In this document: in pieces, positions 8,273 through 17,300 of the stretch
Layout: each line of letters opens with the position of its first letter
Numbering within the stretch: position 1 is the first letter of the stretch
Assembly (NCBI GenBank): GCA_017439345.1
Contig: JAFSJJ010000039.1
Coordinates: 1 to 64,000, forward strand
Direction: 5' to 3'
DNA from: Synergistaceae bacterium
GTDB taxonomy: Bacteria > Synergistota > Synergistia > Synergistales > Aminobacteriaceae
DNA: 64,000 nucleotides
Program-made: the position numbers and the translations under genes
The notes under the pieces: generated by a model
Told to the model about the DNA's origin: nothing
The model's input: only the letters and a program-made list of their open reading frames with translations
Databases searched by the model: none

Positions 8273-9268
8273 TTATTTGGGTTCAGCAGCCTTTATCTTG
8301 TCATATAGTGGCTTCAAGTATTTATATTCGCCTTCCATTAACTTCTGCATTGCTCCATCAGCGAGTTTTGCAAATGCTGCCTGGTCAACGTCATTAATGA
8401 TTTCCATTCCTTTGGACTTCAGGAAGCCTTCGAGTTCTGCCTCGTCCTTCAAGAATAATTCATGCTCGTAAGCCTGCATTTCTTTGCCGACTTCAAGAAC
8501 GATTTTCTGCAAATCAGCCGGTAATGACTGGAAGGTCTGCTCACTGAGTGCGAAATATAACCATGTGCGTAAATGTTCAGTCTTGCATAAATACTTCTGG
8601 ACCTCGTAGAAATTTCCCGACTTAATCATTGCTAACGGGTTCTCCTGACCCTGAATAGTTCCGCTCTGGAGACTCGTGAACACTTCTGAGAACGCCATAG
8701 GTGTAGGCTTTGCTCCGAATGCCTCGAAAGTTGAAACGGTGATTGTTGAAGCAGGAGTTCTGATAATTACGCCTTTAATATCATCAGGAGTCCTGATTGG
8801 CTTATTTGCTGTAACGTCTCTTGGTCCTCTGACGAAGTAAGCAAGACATCTAAAGCCTGCACCGTCCATGAGCATTAAGTCTTCGATTTCCTTACCGATA
8901 GGGCCGCCTGCAACTGCCTCAACGTGGACATCGCTGGTCATCAAGTAGGGAACGCCGAGAATTCCTAACTCAGGTACATAGGTCATCATTGACTCGCCGG
9001 TAATAACTACATCGACTCCGCCGCCTGTTAATGCTGATTGAATCGTGTCGATCTCGTTGCCTAACTGGCTGTTAGGGTAAATCTTGACTTCGATCTTGCC
9101 TTCTGAACGCTTCTCAACTTCCTGCTTGAAGAACTCGCACGCCTTGTGCCATGAGTGAGCCTCGTCTACTATGTGAGTTACAGTGATTGTGTATGGTGCA
9201 GCAAATGCGCATGTAACTGATAAGAGAACGAAAGCAAATACTAAAGCTGCGGAATAAAGTTTTTTCAT
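8273..9268 (-). CDS. dctP: TRAP transporter periplasmic solute receptor, DctP family
   Basis: The 331-residue extracytoplasmic binding protein has a signal peptide (MKKLYSAALVFAFVLLSVTCAFA). The mature part matches the family: HSWHKACEFFKQEVEKRS near residue 40, YPNSQLGNE, and the conserved TPMAFSEVFTSLQSGTIQGQENPL around 190 that carries the carboxylate-binding region. The linked dehydrogenase, and mannonate dehydratase elsewhere in the window, suggest a hexuronate or aldonate as substrate; that is inference. GGAGG sits upstream of the ATG, and a good promoter lies at 9321-9350. Confidence 0.95.
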   Translation of the reverse strand: MKKLYSAALVFAFVLLSVTCAFAAPYTITVTHIVDEAHSWHKACEFFKQEVEKRSEGKIEVKIYPNSQLGNEIDTIQSALTGGGVDVVITGESMMTYVPELGILGVPYLMTSDVHVEAVAGGPIGKEIEDLMLMDGAGFRCLAYFVRGPRDVTANKPIRTPDDIKGVIIRTPASTITVSTFEAFGAKPTPMAFSEVFTSLQSGTIQGQENPLAMIKSGNFYEVQKYLCKTEHLRTWLYFALSEQTFQSLPADLQKIVLEVGKEMQAYEHELFLKDEAELEGFLKSKGMEIINDVDQAAFAKLADGAMQKLMEGEYKYLKPLYDKIKAAEPK

Positions 9269-9320
9269 GAGTATAACTTGCCTCCTGATTATAAATATAA
9301 AATTTTTATTGGGTGAACAA

Positions 9321-9350
9321 ATTATACGTGATATTTAATAATTCATGCAA
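9321..9350 (-). promoter_or_regulatory. Candidate promoter of the dctP-dctQ-dctM operon
   Basis: On the minus strand TTGCAT (9345-9350) and TATAAT (9321-9326) are 18 bases apart, about 52 bases upstream of the dctP start. Confidence 0.55.
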
Positions 9351-9384
9351 TAAGGCTTTGTGCTTAACTCGTATCATGATGACT

Positions 9385-10419
9385 TTAGCGTGTTATGAAT
9401 CTCTTCAATAGGGTCAATGCAGTAACACACTTGCGGAGTAATATAATCATTGGCTGAAAGATATACATCAAGTGAGGGCATTTATCGTAGCCGGTGAATA
9501 AGAGCTTGTTAATTCGGCGGGTTCGACTCCAGAGTTCGAGACAGTATTTGCTGTTACGAAAATTTTTTACTTTGTCCCTGAAAGACTCAAAAAGTTTTAT
9601 CTTGATTCGTATTGAAATGTTATCAGGAAACAAGAACATACATAAATGCTTTAAGTATTGATACTGCATTAAATCATTATATTCTTGAGAGTTCACTTGA
9701 GATTTTATGTAGTCTTCAAGATGACTGAGAGTTTTTGCCATTTCGAGAAGCCTCTCATCGCCCTTTCTTGAGACTCCTTCGTTATTGCTTCTATAATAGT
9801 AATTAACTGTCTTAGAGAACACTACGAACGGTTTATGAAGTCCAAATGAGCAGTTAGTCAACAGGTCTTCAGGCATGGAAATATCTGCGTAATCAAGATA
9901 ACCTGCATTAATAACAAATTCACGGCGGTATAACTTAGGGAACACGGAATGAAATATTTTGTCACTCATCATGAGTTCAAAGAATTCATAGCCCTTGCAT
10001 GATGTATATTTCTCGTAGCCTCCTGCTTCGTGAAAGCTGCCGTCACTATTCTGAAAAAAGAATCTGCTCGCAGCAATGTCAACCCGTTCACTATGAGAGT
10101 CAAGCTCACTGACAAGATTGCTCAACATGTCAGGATTAAGCCAGTCATCTCCGTCAACGAAGCAGATATACTCGCCCTGAGCTCCCCTGACTCCTGCCTT
10201 TCGCGCACTGACACAGCCGCCGTTCTCTTTGTGAATTATCTTGACACGCGAGTCTCCTGAAAATTTCTGTGCAGCTTGAAGCGTGTTATCTCTTGAGCCG
10301 TCATCGACAAATATTAACTCGAAATTATTATAGTCCTGAGCAAGCACTGACTCTAAACACTGTGAAATATATTGCTCGATGTTGTAGCCTATCACGATTA
10401 CTGATATTCGGGGACTCAT
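9385..10419 (-). CDS. Family 2 glycosyltransferase, copy A
   Basis: An inverting GT-A glycosyltransferase of 344 residues that probably adds a sugar to a surface glycan. Visible motifs are the N-terminal strand ISVIVIGYN, VDDGSRDNT near residue 38 and the metal/nucleotide-binding DGD at 89-91 followed by DWLNPDM. The C-terminal 100 residues are variable and basic. It is a close paralogue of copy B at 10602-11651. The first 110 or so residues are nearly identical and the rest diverges. Each copy has its own promoter, heptanucleotide array and leader. The acceptor and sugar donor are unknown. Confidence 0.9.
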   Translation of the reverse strand: MSPRISVIVIGYNIEQYISQCLESVLAQDYNNFELIFVDDGSRDNTLQAAQKFSGDSRVKIIHKENGGCVSARKAGVRGAQGEYICFVDGDDWLNPDMLSNLVSELDSHSERVDIAASRFFFQNSDGSFHEAGGYEKYTSCKGYEFFELMMSDKIFHSVFPKLYRREFVINAGYLDYADISMPEDLLTNCSFGLHKPFVVFSKTVNYYYRSNNEGVSRKGDERLLEMAKTLSHLEDYIKSQVNSQEYNDLMQYQYLKHLCMFLFPDNISIRIKIKLFESFRDKVKNFRNSKYCLELWSRTRRINKLLFTGYDKCPHLMYIFQPMIILLRKCVTALTLLKRFITR

Positions 10420-10483
10420 GAGGCGAACCCCCTGACTTGATGAGAAGAGAAAACGTTATTACTTAGTGAAGAGCATAATAATA

Positions 10484-10522
10484 CGATAACCGATAACCGA
10501 TAACCGATAACCGATAACCGAT
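10484..10522 (-). repeat. Heptanucleotide tandem repeat array in the leader of glycosyltransferase A
   Basis: CGATAAC on the plus strand (GTTATCG on the coding strand) is repeated 5 full times plus 4 bases over 39 bp with no mismatch. It starts right after the -10 box and forms the 5' untranslated leader, 65 bases before the ATG. In-frame stops between array and gene show that it is not translated as part of the protein. Copy B has 7.6 units. Confidence 0.95.
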
Positions 10523-10548
10523 TGTAGCGCGTTATTTATCATTGTCAA
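10521..10548 (-). promoter_or_regulatory. Promoter of glycosyltransferase A
   Basis: On the minus strand TTGACA (10543-10548), a 16-base spacer and TACAAT (10521-10526). The last bases of the -10 box run into the first repeat unit. The same arrangement is found for copy B. Confidence 0.8.
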
Positions 10549-10601
10549 GCCCCTTTCTGATTGAATTTACGGCATTATATCACAAAGGAGCCTTGCGCTA
10601 T

Positions 10602-11651
10602 TTAAACGTGAGAAGTTATGTACCTATGCAGAACCCTCTTCAATCGAATGAACATGCTAAAGAACTTGCGGTTTAATATAATCACAGGCTCAAGGATATA
10701 CATTAAATGAGGACACTTGTCATAGCCTATGAGTAAGAGCTTGTTGGCAAGTCGGGTTCTGTTCCAAGGTTCGAGACAGTATTTGTTGTTCCTGAAGCCT
10801 TGTAATTTTTCACGGATAAAACTAGCAGCTTTGATTTTTGACTTGTTTGATATATTTCTAGAGTAAAGAATAAACTGTAAATTATGCAACCATAGATATT
10901 GTATCAAGTCGTTATATTTGTCATGGACTCTTGGATGAAAATATTCCTCGACATACTCAAGAGATTTAAGCAGATCTAAACAAAGTTCGTTAATTCTTCT
11001 AGTGGCTCCCTTCTCGTTGTACCTGTAGTAATAATTTACTGTCTTAGAGAACGCAGCAACAGGTTTGTGAAGAGCAATACATAAATTCATTACAAAGTCT
11101 TCGGCCATCGCTGTAGGACGATAATCAAAGAAGTCTGCATTAATTATAAATTCCCGTCTATAGAGTCTTGGAAACACTGAATGCCATATTTTTTCAGTAA
11201 TCGTTAAATCAAGATATTCATATTGATGACATATTGATATTCCTTTGTAGTTCTCAGCCTCATAAAAAGTTTTGTCCGGATTCTGAAAGAAGAAATTACT
11301 CACAACAATATCAACGCGTTCATCATGAGAGGTAAGTTCATTAACGAGATTGCTCAACATGTCAGCATTCAGCCAGTCATCACCGTCAACAAAGCAAATA
11401 TATTCACCCTGAGCTTCCCTGACGCCTGCTTTTCGTGCACTGACACAGCCGCCGTTCTCCTTGTGAAGTATCTTGACTCGTGAGTCTCCTGAAAATTTCT
11501 GTGCTTCCTGAAGAGTATTATCTCTTGAGCCGTCATCGACAAATATTAACTCGAAATTGTTATAGTCCTGAGCAAGCACTGACTCTAAACACTGTGAAAT
11601 ATATTGCTCGATGTTGTAGCCTATCACGATTACTGATATTCGGGGACTCAT
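10602..11651 (-). CDS. Family 2 glycosyltransferase, copy B
   Basis: A 349-residue paralogue of the neighbouring enzyme, with the same N-terminal GT-A fold: ISVIVIGYN, VDDGSRDNT and DGDDWLNADM near residue 89. The last 200 residues differ in detail (for example ATRRINELCLDLLKSLEYVEE), suggesting a changed acceptor. Nucleotide identity with copy A is near-perfect from the leader through the first 170 or so bases of the gene and then falls, as expected if gene conversion keeps the 5' ends alike. It lies between the nuclease gene and copy A, all on the minus strand. Confidence 0.9.
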   Translation of the reverse strand: MSPRISVIVIGYNIEQYISQCLESVLAQDYNNFELIFVDDGSRDNTLQEAQKFSGDSRVKILHKENGGCVSARKAGVREAQGEYICFVDGDDWLNADMLSNLVNELTSHDERVDIVVSNFFFQNPDKTFYEAENYKGISICHQYEYLDLTITEKIWHSVFPRLYRREFIINADFFDYRPTAMAEDFVMNLCIALHKPVAAFSKTVNYYYRYNEKGATRRINELCLDLLKSLEYVEEYFHPRVHDKYNDLIQYLWLHNLQFILYSRNISNKSKIKAASFIREKLQGFRNNKYCLEPWNRTRLANKLLLIGYDKCPHLMYILEPVIILNRKFFSMFIRLKRVLHRYITSHV

Positions 11652-11712
11652 GAGGCGAACCCCCAGACTTGGTGAGAAGAGAAAACGTTACTTAGTGAAG
11701 AGCATAATAATA

Positions 11713-11765
11713 CGATAACCGATAACCGATAACCGATAACCGATAACCGATAACCGATAACCGAT
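11713..11765 (-). repeat. Heptanucleotide tandem repeat array in the leader of glycosyltransferase B
   Basis: The same CGATAAC unit as at 10484 is repeated 7 full times plus 4 bases over 53 bp without mismatch, directly after the -10 box of the promoter. It has exactly two units more than copy A, while the bases on both sides are almost identical, so the number of units has changed since the duplication. Confidence 0.95.
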
Positions 11766-11791
11766 TTTAGCGCGTTAATTATCATTGTCAA
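11764..11791 (-). promoter_or_regulatory. Promoter of glycosyltransferase B
   Basis: On the minus strand TTGACA (11786-11791), a 16-base spacer and TAAAAT (11764-11769), matching the copy A promoter except in the -10 box. The duplicated segment extends upstream to about 11836. Confidence 0.8.
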
Positions 11792-11851
11792 GCCCCTTTC
11801 TGATTGAATTTACGGCATTATATCACAAAGGAGCCTGAGAAAATTTTTGCT

Positions 11852-12466
11852 TTACTTCCCTGCCCAGAGTCCTTTTCCCGCGCTCCGAGCTTCCGATTGA
11901 AACTTGTTGAATAAGTCTTTATAGCGTCTGTTAGGATTTATTATCATAACCTTTGCATAGCCTCCTAATAATAATCTAGCGTTGAACATGTCCCTTCTAA
12001 TAGTGTTCTCGTTGATTGAGTCAGGTCTCTCAAGCCACACATAAGCCAAATGTCTCTGGTATCTGTCAAGGGGTGAAGCGTCGTACTCAAGCCAAACCCG
12101 CCTGCCGGTTAAGCTCTGTTTCGTGAAATTGCTTGCTTCTTTGCCGTAAAATTGCACAGGTTTATTCGGGTGAACTGTCTCGGGAGTGTCGACTCCCAAT
12201 AATCTGACTCTCCTGTCTTGGCCTTCAACGTTAATAACTGCTGTGTCGCCGTCAACTACTTTAGATACTATGCCTTCAATTATGCCCGAAGTGTTTTGAC
12301 TCTGATTCTGATTTTGAGTTGGAGTCTCTGTCTTGAATATAGAAGGTAACTCGCCGTTAAAGAAGTACCCTGCAATTATAATTATTGCCAGCAGGATTAA
12401 TTTTCCCGGTGAGAGCTGCTTCAAGTCTTCGAGTGAAATATTTTTGTTAGATTTCTTTCTTGCCAT
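11852..12466 (-). CDS. Membrane-anchored thermonuclease (SNase family)
   Basis: A 204-residue staphylococcal-nuclease-like phosphodiesterase. After a basic N-terminus, a hydrophobic segment at 23-36 (LILLAIIIIAGYFF) serves as anchor or uncleaved signal, followed by a Gln/Asn-rich linker and the OB-fold nuclease domain from residue 61. Residues matching the known active site are all present: D74 (DGDT), R88, D93, T94 and E96 (RLLGVDTPE) and R138 (DRYQRHLAY). It would degrade DNA or RNA outside the cytoplasmic membrane. The ATG lies 3 bp after the C69 peptidase stop with a GGAGG site, so the two are likely co-transcribed. Confidence 0.93.
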   Translation of the reverse strand: MARKKSNKNISLEDLKQLSPGKLILLAIIIIAGYFFNGELPSIFKTETPTQNQNQSQNTSGIIEGIVSKVVDGDTAVINVEGQDRRVRLLGVDTPETVHPNKPVQFYGKEASNFTKQSLTGRRVWLEYDASPLDRYQRHLAYVWLERPDSINENTIRRDMFNARLLLGGYAKVMIINPNRRYKDLFNKFQSEARSAGKGLWAGK

Positions 12467-12469
12467 GAG

Positions 12470-14236
12470 TTAAAACCTCCTGATCTGAATTTTCACACTG
12501 CCTGCATGTCTATTGCCTGATGAGTCAACAAGACACAAATATAAATCTGTAAAACATGGAGTCGCACTTTCAAGCCATTCACACGAAGAGAACTCGAGCT
12601 CAAGAAAATTTTTTGACTCGGACAAGTTCACGCACTCAGACCACTTATTGACGGGTAAATACGACGGTCCGCACCTGCATTGAGACTTATCGAGCGTCAT
12701 AGAAGATAGTTTATCAATTGGAATTTTCACAGTGAAAGTTTTTCCGGGAATTGCGTTATTAACAGCTTCAGCAGGAATGATATTTAACTCGCGCTTCAAG
12801 TTGTTCATGCAGCCTTCAACACCTGCCGACCACGACATTAACGAGCCTTCCATCATGGCACGGGCAACGTCAGGATCGCTCTTGAGCCTTAACTCTATTT
12901 GAGGGTCAATAGCTTTGAGTGCGCGTTCAATGTGTTCCTCAAGAATCTTTATTTCACGGTGAACTATATCAGATTTCTCACGGTAAAGAATATCGCACGC
13001 TGTCTGAACTTCCATAGCTCTGAACCACGCGTTATTTTTATAGTCCATGTCCTCAGGCTGAGTCTTGAAGTGTTCATTTAATGAAGTGTCGGAGTCTTTG
13101 TCCTCGTAGCCTTCAGGTTTGTCAATTATTCCGTTGTACCATGCAAGATAAGGAGAGAAACAAGGCCTGCCCAGTGCCTTATATAATATTATTCTCTCAG
13201 GAGTCCTTCTGACTCTGATTATAGTGCTTTCGAGGGTGTCAATATTGCAAATAGTCAAAGGCTTCATGAAGTGCGGAGTATTGCCTTCTGAATTGTCAGA
13301 GCTTGTGTTCTCAAAGTGAGTGCGTAAAATCTTCTTCAGAGTCTCAATATTGACTTTGTGAGCAGGTTTTATCGAGAACGGGAGAGGTTCCCACTTTTGA
13401 GTCAGTAGTCCGGACAGCTCTATCTCTAATAAAATCTCGAATGCCCTAACATGCCTGTGAGTGTTCTTTTCGAGTCCGTAAGAGTCTTCAGCTTGATAGA
13501 CTTTCGCAAAATCAAACGTGCTGCCTGAGTCAGGGTTAAACCATCCGCGTTTAATTGCATAGTCAATGAGTTCGTTATATCCGTGAGCTTTCTTATTAGG
13601 TTCGTGAATAGTGTAGTGATTTGGGATAACTGCAACTTCATCATCGGGGACCCTTTGAATAGCGTAGTGTTTGCCGTGAACTATCTGCATTACATAAATT
13701 TCGTCCCAGTCAGAGAATGCATAAGACCTCCCGCTTGACGCATAGCCGTACTTGTCGACCAGAGCGCAGGCAACTTCAAGAGCTTCTTTCGCAGTGTGAG
13801 CTTTCTCCGCAACGAGTCTTCTTAGTCCGTAGCCGATTCCGCCGTTGAGTAATTCCGGGTTGTCTTCACGTGATTCAGCGCAGTTGTTCGAGCATATGAC
13901 TACACCGTGACCATTAACATATAAATCACAGAATGAAGGGCCGGGATTATCTGGGTTGTAAGTCCTTGCTTCTGACCATAATAAATTAGTCCGTGTATCG
14001 TTGAGTTCAAGTGTTGATAAATCAGACTCAAATTTTATAGTGCTGCCCTTAGGTCTTCTTATCTTATTCACTAAATGAGTCTGCATTGTGTATCGTCCCG
14101 GAGCGTCCTCGTTATGAGCGACTAAGACTTCACCGGTTGATGAAGCGTTGCGTCCTACAAGAATAGTCATGCAGGCTTGAGAGGGTGATGACTTGATTAA
14201 CAATATGAATATTGCGATGACAAAAATTAATGCCAT
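12470..14236 (-). CDS. Secreted C69 family dipeptidase
   Basis: An Ntn-hydrolase peptidase of 588 residues related to PepD. A signal peptide (about residues 1-21) ends at QA, directly before C22. C22 starts the mature chain (CMTILVGRNASSTGEV) and would be the N-terminal nucleophile, followed by the typical AHNEDAPGRY. The middle region contains GYGLRRLVAEKAHTAKEA and SDWDEIYVMQIVHGKHY, usual for the family. It probably cleaves dipeptides in the periplasm for uptake. It is the first gene of a likely two-gene unit with the nuclease, and is divergent from the AsmA/TamB-like gene. Confidence 0.9.
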   Translation of the reverse strand: MALIFVIAIFILLIKSSPSQACMTILVGRNASSTGEVLVAHNEDAPGRYTMQTHLVNKIRRPKGSTIKFESDLSTLELNDTRTNLLWSEARTYNPDNPGPSFCDLYVNGHGVVICSNNCAESREDNPELLNGGIGYGLRRLVAEKAHTAKEALEVACALVDKYGYASSGRSYAFSDWDEIYVMQIVHGKHYAIQRVPDDEVAVIPNHYTIHEPNKKAHGYNELIDYAIKRGWFNPDSGSTFDFAKVYQAEDSYGLEKNTHRHVRAFEILLEIELSGLLTQKWEPLPFSIKPAHKVNIETLKKILRTHFENTSSDNSEGNTPHFMKPLTICNIDTLESTIIRVRRTPERIILYKALGRPCFSPYLAWYNGIIDKPEGYEDKDSDTSLNEHFKTQPEDMDYKNNAWFRAMEVQTACDILYREKSDIVHREIKILEEHIERALKAIDPQIELRLKSDPDVARAMMEGSLMSWSAGVEGCMNNLKRELNIIPAEAVNNAIPGKTFTVKIPIDKLSSMTLDKSQCRCGPSYLPVNKWSECVNLSESKNFLELEFSSCEWLESATPCFTDLYLCLVDSSGNRHAGSVKIQIRRF

Positions 14237-14365
14237 AGATTTAATCTCCTGTGTAATTATGCAAAAAATTTATGTAGACTGTGTAATTAACTATATCACG
14301 TTTTATAGCTTATAATTTACAGCAATTTTCATAAAGATATAAATATAAATAGAGAGGTGAATTTC

Positions 14366-17300
14366 TTGCAAGACGAAATAAGTCTTGTAAATGAAATAAT
14401 TATGATACCAGAGAAACAAAGACGCAGGCGGCCAGGCAGTCATCCTCAACATAAACGCAGCGGAAGGGGCTTCATGAAATTCCTGCTAGTAATAGTACTT
14501 CTCCTCGTAGTTCTGGGGATAATATTTTCATTTGCTGACATCGGAGGCAGTGTCATTCTTAACTATGCGCAGAAATATATTCACGATAACTACAAATTAA
14601 CTCTCAACGCAGAAAGCATTACGGGTAACCCTGTCAAAGGCTACTCACTGAATAACTTTGAGCTTCTGGACTCTAACGGCAATAAAATTTTGTCAGCAGG
14701 TTCGTTGTCAGGCCGCGTGAATTTCCCGGCACTCTTAACGGGTAAAATCAGACTCGCTGAAATCTCACTCGGAGGCGTAAGCATGGACATTGACCAGTTC
14801 ATAAAGACTCTGCAAAACTTCAAGCTCCCTGCGACTTCATACAAGAGACATGAATTAATATTCTCTACAACTCCTGCATATGCTGATGACTCGCAGAATA
14901 TTCCTGACATTCCGGTTGACAGAGTTAGCTTAACAGACAGCAAATTTACTTCTGAATTCGGAGTCATTGACGTTAACGAGATCGGCGCGGACTTGGCTAA
15001 TTTTGACATCGACATTGACGCAGCTATTAACAACATTCCCGTTAAAGGCGTTATCGACATGGGAGAGTCGGCAGGTCTGACGGCAATTAACAGGTCAGAT
15101 ATAAATTTCGGCTCAGGAAAGATCATAGCAACAGGAGGACTCGTGAATAACGCTCTTGATTTACATGCTTCGATTCAGGGACTCGACTTGAGCGAGATGA
15201 CTGCGCTTTATCCTGCGTTGTTGAGTTCTTCGGACTTTGAGGGCAGTGCTAATCTCAATCTTGACATAACTGGAAGCATTGACGACCCGAAAATTTTAGG
15301 AAGCGTAGACTATAAAGGCTCAAAAATTTATGCGTTCCCAGTTGAAAGGGTCAGTGCTAATCTTTCGTATTCTGATAATCGAATCACAGTCAACAACATT
15401 CAGGCTAATGCGTTCAACATTCCAATTCAAGGCGAACTCGCAGCAGCTTCAAGACCTAACGAACCTCTTTCAGTCATGATAAAACTTGACGGCAGCGAGG
15501 CAAATTTGGACGGTCTCGACAAGATATTAAACGTTCCGGATTTAAAAGGGTTATCGGGCAAAGTCTCAACGTTCAACACTAATATAAGCGGTCCTGTTAA
15601 TGCTCTTAACGGGTTAATTAATTTCACAGCTCCTAAAATCTCGTACTCGGGGCGGACGTTAAGCAACATTAAGGCTCAAATCAAACTTGCTCACAGCGAC
15701 ACAGCTACACTTAACGGCAAATTTAATTTCGAGGGCTCTCAAGGATATTTAAACGGGAACATTGCTTCATTCTTAGTAAAGCCAAATCTGAACGTTACAG
15801 CTAAGATCGTTGACTTGGACATTAAACGCGTTGAAGATTTAATCCCCGACGCTTCAGATTATAAACTTGCAGGGAAGATAACAGCCTCAGTGAACGTCAA
15901 AGGCAGTGCTTCAAATCCTGTTATATCCGGTTCACTAAGCAGCCCTGAATTTTCGGGAATGGATCAGAAGATTACTAAGCCGGTAATAAATTTCTCGTTC
16001 GCAAAGAAGACTTTGACTCTAACAAAGACAGAAGGGACTCTAAACGGAATGCCTATCAGTATAACGGGTACTATATCGCCTCTTCCGTCAGATAATCCCT
16101 CACTGAATATAAACGCAACTATAACAATGAGTCCTGCTGCTCTGAAAAATTACGTTCCTGATATAGATAATTATGCTTTAAAGGGTAACGTCAACGCAGG
16201 AATAAAGATTCAAGGCAGTGTGAATGCTCCGTCAATAAATCTTTTAGCGTCATCGCAGAACATTCAAGCAATGAACATGATAACCGCAAAGAATCTTGAA
16301 TTAACTACAGCACTTAACGGAGACTTAAGCAAGCTCGATAAGCTCAACATCAACGCTTCGGCAAAGAGCATAACAGCAAGCGGAGTAACATTCACGAATG
16401 CAAATGCTTCTATCAGCAAGAACGGCGACATAATTACTCTTGGAGGCTTAAACGCTCAGGCAGGCTCAGGAAGTATAACGGGTTCGGGAACTGCTTCGGT
16501 GTCAGGGAAGGCTCCACTAGATTTTAACTTCAAATTCACGAATTTAGATCTTGCTCCGTTGGCTTCGGCTTCAGGTGTTGACTTGAAGGGAAAATTAACG
16601 GGAAATCTTAAAGTTTCAGGGAGTAACGCTAATCCTGCAATCAATTTCAGTGCTAACGTTCCGAGTATAAATGCATCAGGTTTCACTCTTGAAAAGTTAA
16701 TCGCGGAAATTTCAGGAAATATGCAAGACATCAAGCTAAACAAAGTCCGTGCAGAAGTTGAAGGCGTTGAAGTCAGTGCTACAGGTAATGTTCAAGTTAG
16801 TCCTGCTTTGAAATTAAATATCGCTCTGAACGGGAAAAATATTAAGCTCGAAAGATTACTCAAAGATTACCCGGACTTGAAGGGCAACTTATCAGGAGTC
16901 GCTAACCTTGCATTCAATCTCACAGGCAATGATAAAAGCATTTCGGGCAAAGGCTCTCTAACGTCATCAGCAATCACGGCATACGGTCTCAAGCTGACGA
17001 GCATAAATCTTCCTCTTGCATACTCGGGCAATAACTTCACGTCATCAGGAGGCACGGCTAAACTTTACGGAGGCACGGCCAAGAATAATTTAACGTTCGA
17101 TATTAACGCAATGAAATTCACTGATAATATTGACGTATCAGGACTTGACGTTAATGCACTCATTCAGGACGTATCAGGAGGACTCGAAGGCAAGATTACG
17201 GGAACGGGCAAGCTCTCAATGAAGATCAACGGAACAGCTAAAGGCAAGACGGCTTACTCAGGCAGCGGCAATTTCTCAATGGGAGCAGGAGCTATAACGG

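Noticed and set aside
10484-10522. CRISPR array
   Set aside because: Units are 7 bp with no spacers between them; no cas genes occur in the window.
14641-15126. Open frame of 161 residues opposite the AsmA/TamB-like gene
   Set aside because: An antisense shadow within a long, well-supported coding frame.
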